This document shows, one piece after another, positions 40,073 to 43,342 of a DNA stretch of 43,342 nucleotides. The notes beneath the pieces were generated by a model. That model was given only the letters and a program-made list of their open reading frames with translations. It did not search any database and was not told the origin of the DNA. Position 1 is the first letter of the stretch; the number at the start of each line of letters is the position of its first letter. This stretch comes from Blautia luti (GTDB lineage: Bacteria > Bacillota > Clostridia > Lachnospirales > Lachnospiraceae): contig NZ_JAAITI010000028.1 in NCBI RefSeq assembly GCF_013304735.1, forward strand, positions 1 to 43,342, given 5' to 3'. Position numbers and translations under genes: made by a program.

Positions 40073-41104
40073 TTATAATTTGCGTTCGAATTCTGATTTT
40101 TCCGGAAGAATCTGATCCAGCGCGTTATTGATTTCTTTTTTGGCTTTTTCGAAATCAATTTCGTGATTGCTGTCATTGATGCAGATCATTTTTTTCTTAT
40201 GCCCGATAATGGTCTGTATCAGTTTTTCGTTGGTTTCTTCTACATCATAGTATCCGCAGAATTTCTGTATATTCTCCGGAAAAAAATCTCCGCTGAGCTT
40301 CTGATATTCTCTCAGCACATACTGATTAACATCTTCTTTATGCCGGAACGGATGGCTGCATACATTTCCCAGCAGTTCCGGTTCCAGCTGCCACAGTTTT
40401 TCATAAGTACTCTTCTTAAGCGGTGACGGGCCATGTACTGTATAGAATCCAGTGAACCGGGGAAAAGCGATCTCCAGCATATTGTAAAAGAAATACATCG
40501 GCGGATACCCTATATGAAAATATGCCCCGGGCTGCTTCTTTATATTATCCCGTTTATCGAAATATTTCGCCAGGAGCATGGCGTTATTCAGATAAATATA
40601 TGGCATGACTTCATCATCTGCATTGGCAACATCCGGTTGAAGAGCCATCATATCTACCGGCCTGCCGTTTCTGAAAAAGGCTTCGGCAGTTATCGGTTTT
40701 AATAAAAACATATCATCATTAAAATACACAAAATTTTCTGATAAATCTGGAATTCTATGAAAATTCCATTCAATAGTATGGGAGTTAAATGTAGGGCGGA
40801 ATTCTCCGGGAATAAAATCTTCGTGTCTGACAATGTTCAGTTTAGGATTCGCTGTATCCAGCCATGCCGGGATATGCCCCCAGGTAACAAAATGGATTTT
40901 CCTTACCCACGGTGCATACTTCTCAACTCCACGGAACCAATAATGCAGATTATCCCAATCCCGATAACGTTCCTTTCTGTCATCCACACTGAAAATTCCT
41001 TTTTGTATTCTGGTGTTTTTCTTTTCTTCCTGCCATTCCGGATCATTTCCATCAACCCAGGCAATAACAAAATCTATCCCCTGATCTTTATCCTTTGTTT
41101 TCAT
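40073..41104 (-). CDS. Stealth family sugar-phosphate transferase
   Basis: The 343-residue protein has all four Stealth regions: CR1 IDFVIAWVDGNDPEW; CR2 YRDWDNLHYWFRGVEKYAPW, VRKIHFVTWGHIPAWLD, RPTFNSHTIEWNFHRIPDLS and ENFVYFNDDMFLL; CR3 GFYTVHGPSPLKKSTYEKLW and CSHPFRHKEDVNQYVLREY; CR4 MICINDSN. Members transfer hexose-1-phosphate from a nucleotide sugar, giving phosphodiester links in capsules and wall polymers. I start at the ATG at 41104 with GGGGAG 5 nt upstream; the longer frame runs into the promoter. It is the first gene of the locus. Confidence 0.93.
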   Translation of the reverse strand: MKTKDKDQGIDFVIAWVDGNDPEWQEEKKNTRIQKGIFSVDDRKERYRDWDNLHYWFRGVEKYAPWVRKIHFVTWGHIPAWLDTANPKLNIVRHEDFIPGEFRPTFNSHTIEWNFHRIPDLSENFVYFNDDMFLLKPITAEAFFRNGRPVDMMALQPDVANADDEVMPYIYLNNAMLLAKYFDKRDNIKKQPGAYFHIGYPPMYFFYNMLEIAFPRFTGFYTVHGPSPLKKSTYEKLWQLEPELLGNVCSHPFRHKEDVNQYVLREYQKLSGDFFPENIQKFCGYYDVEETNEKLIQTIIGHKKKMICINDSNHEIDFEKAKKEINNALDQILPEKSEFERKL

Positions 41105-41135
41105 AATTACTCCCCATGTAGTCACTTTAGGGTTA

Positions 41136-41165
41136 AGTATAACACATCTTTTTACTATGTTACAA
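41136..41165 (-). promoter_or_regulatory. Promoter of the Pel-like operon
   Basis: TTGTAA, 18-nt spacer and TATACT with an extended TG (TGTTATACT) on the minus strand, about 30 nt before the first gene. The leader is short, with no riboswitch-like fold, so c-di-GMP control would be at the protein level. Confidence 0.65.
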
Positions 41166-41186
41166 ACAAAAAGGAAAAACGCAGAA

Positions 41187-41223
41187 ATCCCCTCATTACA
41201 GACACATTCTGCAATGAGGGGAT
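41187..41223 (-). terminator. Terminator of the alanine symporter gene
   Basis: A perfect 11-bp stem, ATCCCCTCATT / AATGAGGGGAT, with a 15-nt loop, just after the symporter stop. The minus-strand tail is TTCTGCGTTTTTCCTTTTT, so the T run is a few bases off; it probably works in this direction. Confidence 0.7.
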
Positions 41224-41234
41224 CTGTTATTTTA

Positions 41235-42776
41235 TTATTTTTTCTTTGCACGTTCATCCCAGTAAGTGCAGTCATTTCTGCCGATTATTTCTGAGGTGAA
41301 TGGGGTTCCGTCATTCTTTTTGTAATGTCTTGTAGCACGGAAAACATATTTCGCGCCAACATACACGATCGGAACATTGAAATATACGATCAGGATATTT
41401 CCCAGATCGGAAAACGCCCAGAGGTTTCCAAGTTCCAGTCCTGCAATATTGCAGAGGATTCCAAATGCGGCAACAAAAAGGCCGATACAACGTACAATAT
41501 TGATGCAGATCTTATCCTTGCGGATACGATTTGCCGCGATTTCCGAAAAACTGATCATTCCCAGAAGGCAGGTAAACGCAAAGAGACAGAAACACAATGT
41601 CACAAGAAATGTAACGATTCCGTTCATTGCAGTTCCCGGAGTCAGCACAGCGATAGATTCCGTATATTTCGGAAGTTTATCAAGAGCCTGCCAGTTTTCC
41701 GCATCCGCACCGGTCCAGCAATGAGCCATAACTACCACAAATCCGGTAAGTGTGCAGATCACAATGGTATCCAGAAAAACTCCCAGGGAGGCGATCACAC
41801 CCTGCTCACATGGGTGTTTTGCATCTGCTGCCGCCGCTGACATTGTAATAGTTCCCTGACCTGCCTCATTGGACATCAGGCCTCGTTTTACACCCTGTGC
41901 AAGAACCGTTCCAAAAACACCGCCAAAGAATGCGTCCGGCTTAAATGCTCCTGCAAAAACGCTTCCGAAGAAATATGGAATGCGGGTAAAGTTTAATATT
42001 ATAAGAAGTAATACTACTACCATATAGAGCACCGCCATCACCGGCACCATCATATCTGTCCATTTGGAAACTTTTTTGATTCCGCCAAATGCGATGGCTG
42101 CTGTGAGAACTACGATCAGTGCTCCTACTATATAATAGAAGGCAGATCCGCTTGCGATGGTTGTTCCGGTTACAATCTCTGCCATACGTCCCACTGAGGA
42201 AACAACATTAAATCCCTGTGCAGGCAGACAGCAAAGAGCGTACAGAATATACAATACGGAAAGAAAAACTCCGATCCAAACTTTGTTTCCCAGAAGTTTT
42301 CTTCCATAGAAAGGAAGACCTCCTACAAATTCGTCGTCTTTTTTTTCTTTAAAAATCTGGGCAAGGACACCTTCCATATATGCCACTGCCATTCCGAAAA
42401 ATGCGGAAATCCACATCCAGAACAAAGCTCCCGGGCCGCCCACTGCAATAGCACCTGTTACACCCAGAATATTTCCCGGTCCTACACGCATGGCCGAACT
42501 TAAGAAAAACGATGCCAGCGGTGAAATTCCTGTTTCAACGACACGTTTCTCGGTCATAGTCCGAATTCCTTTTTTAAAATAGGTCACCTGCATGAACCCA
42601 ATCCTGAAACTGAAAAAAATTCCGGATCCAAGAAGCAGTATGATCGCAAAGGATATGTTTCCCAGAATGGGAATGCTGCTGTACCAGTCAAAATTTGTAG
42701 GAAAATCCCACAGAAAATCAGACAGTGGACCGATAAAGCTGAACACTCCGTTGATCGCCTCAAACACTCTCTCCAT
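41235..42776 (-). CDS. Alanine or glycine:cation symporter (AGCS family)
   Basis: The 513-residue membrane protein has about 11 helices and the AGCS signature region (PLASFFLSSAMRVGPGNILG, TGAIAVGGPGALFWMWISAF, FGMAVAYMEGVLAQIFKEK), plus GLMSNEAGQGTITMSAAAAD with HPCEQGVIASLGVFLDT and ICTLTGFVV. It imports alanine or glycine with sodium. The RBS is AAGGGAGG. It is transcribed alone and is not part of the polysaccharide locus. A TATAAT at 42880-42885 (minus) about 100 nt upstream may be its -10, though the -35 is weak. Confidence 0.95.
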   Translation of the reverse strand: MERVFEAINGVFSFIGPLSDFLWDFPTNFDWYSSIPILGNISFAIILLLGSGIFFSFRIGFMQVTYFKKGIRTMTEKRVVETGISPLASFFLSSAMRVGPGNILGVTGAIAVGGPGALFWMWISAFFGMAVAYMEGVLAQIFKEKKDDEFVGGLPFYGRKLLGNKVWIGVFLSVLYILYALCCLPAQGFNVVSSVGRMAEIVTGTTIASGSAFYYIVGALIVVLTAAIAFGGIKKVSKWTDMMVPVMAVLYMVVVLLLIILNFTRIPYFFGSVFAGAFKPDAFFGGVFGTVLAQGVKRGLMSNEAGQGTITMSAAAADAKHPCEQGVIASLGVFLDTIVICTLTGFVVVMAHCWTGADAENWQALDKLPKYTESIAVLTPGTAMNGIVTFLVTLCFCLFAFTCLLGMISFSEIAANRIRKDKICINIVRCIGLFVAAFGILCNIAGLELGNLWAFSDLGNILIVYFNVPIVYVGAKYVFRATRHYKKNDGTPFTSEIIGRNDCTYWDERAKKK

Positions 42777-43170
42777 AGCTATTTCCTCCCTTTTTATCTG
42801 AAGGTCTCAGAATTGAATACAGACAGGCATTCCCATCCGTCACCTTTCATTTCCGCTTCAGATTTTTATGCTATGGTTTATTATACCGTATCGCCTTGCA
42901 AAAGTCCTCTTAATTTTTAGTATTTTTGAGTAAATTCCAGAATTTTCCATCCTTATGGCCTTTTTCACATCCGCTTGCAGATTAGTCTGAACAAACAGTC
43001 GAGAAGTTTCGCAGGATTTTATAAGACTTTATGAGATATTTAGATTTTAATCACAGATTTTTAAAATGCTTCTCACAGTTCCATCACATTTTGACGGTAT
43101 ATTATTAAGCAAATAAAGCACAAAGCTTTTTCATCTTATAGATCATTACTTATTTTTCTTTTCATACTCT
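42777..43170. other. Intergenic region upstream of the symporter gene
   Basis: No gene can be supported here. The left part holds the symporter RBS and a possible minus-strand -10. On the plus strand TTGACG near 43090, followed by TATATTATTAAG, could be part of a promoter leading to the terminator at 43171, but the -10 spacing is poor. The rest, to the window end, is A/T-rich with no clear frame. Confidence 0.4.
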
Positions 43171-43207
43171 GCCGGGTCCGTTCCAAGACCCGGCCCTCCT
43201 TTTTTTC
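43171..43207 (+). terminator. Strong orphan terminator on the plus strand
   Basis: GCCGGGTC, 8-nt loop, GACCCGGC: a perfect 8-bp G+C-rich stem followed by CCTCCTTTTTTT. No plus-strand gene lies upstream within the 22 kb before it, so it ends a short RNA or is an attenuator for a gene beyond the window. Confidence 0.85.
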
Positions 43208-43342
43208 TGAGATATTCTCCCATACATTCCGCTCCTGATCATCCTTCCTTTTTATCTTCTTACAAACTCCCATCGTATACCATCCTTTCTACTACAATAT
43301 ATTTATGGTTAATATCCCTTACAGCCAGTAAGGAATTATCCA

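Noticed and set aside
17867-43180. Shared 14-mer ATACTCTGCCGGGT at about 17867 and 43165.
   Set aside because: A few such matches are expected by chance in 43 kb; flanks do not match and contexts differ.

Overview
The window looks like a chromosomal segment of a gut Firmicute, most likely a Lachnospiraceae of the Blautia / Ruminococcus / Dorea type. This rests on moderate A+T content, strong AGGAGG ribosome binding sites, a Maff2-VirD4-PcfB conjugation block, and gene families typical of that group. The exact genus cannot be set from sequence reading alone.

Region 1 (1 to about 12,080, all minus strand) is one end of an integrative and conjugative element (ICE). From the chromosomal junction inward it carries three small excisionase-like HTH proteins, a tyrosine integrase, a ribbon-helix-helix protein, ParA, ParB and a RepA-type replication initiator whose gene contains a 23-bp iteron-like array. 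A four-gene cargo block (small membrane protein, flavodoxin-like reductase, helical protein, membrane protein) follows, flanked by copies of a near-perfect palindrome. Then come SSB with a long structured leader, an unknown acidic-tailed protein, a phage-type antirepressor, PcfB, the VirD4/TraG coupling ATPase and a Maff2 gene. Maff2 is broken at position 54/55 by what looks like the 5' end of a group II intron. The ICE sits against the 3' end of guaA, a known integrase target.

Region 2 (12,088 to 19,940) holds guaA and then a compact peptide-processing island: a PqqD-HPr-kinase-like fusion, a peptide-type ABC exporter, two precursor-like genes sharing the leader motif VDAGxAEGVYAASG (one intact, one frameshifted), an S26-type signal peptidase, a stand-alone PqqD and a PF14907-type nucleotidyltransferase. 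The kinase, nucleotidyltransferase, PqqD and ABC combination resembles the accessory set of paeninodin-type lasso peptide clusters, but no lasso cyclase or transglutaminase-like protease is present. This is my best candidate for an undescribed system.

Region 3 (19,946 to 41,165, almost all minus strand) is a large exopolysaccharide locus. In transcription order it has a Stealth-type sugar-phosphate transferase, a PelD-like protein (degenerate SDR, membrane helices, GAF-like region, degenerate GGDEF that keeps an RxxD c-di-GMP site), PelE, a large membrane protein, an IS607-type insertion, a DUF2194 protein, PelF, PelG, DUF2304, GT4, GT2, a DUF4832-type protein, then a flippase and a GT2. A second DUF4832-type gene is embedded on the plus strand. 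Together they suggest a c-di-GMP-responsive Pel-like polymer made with extra glycosyl and phosphodiester chemistry. Region 4 (41,187 to 43,342) is an alanine:sodium symporter gene with its terminator, then an intergenic stretch with an orphan terminator.
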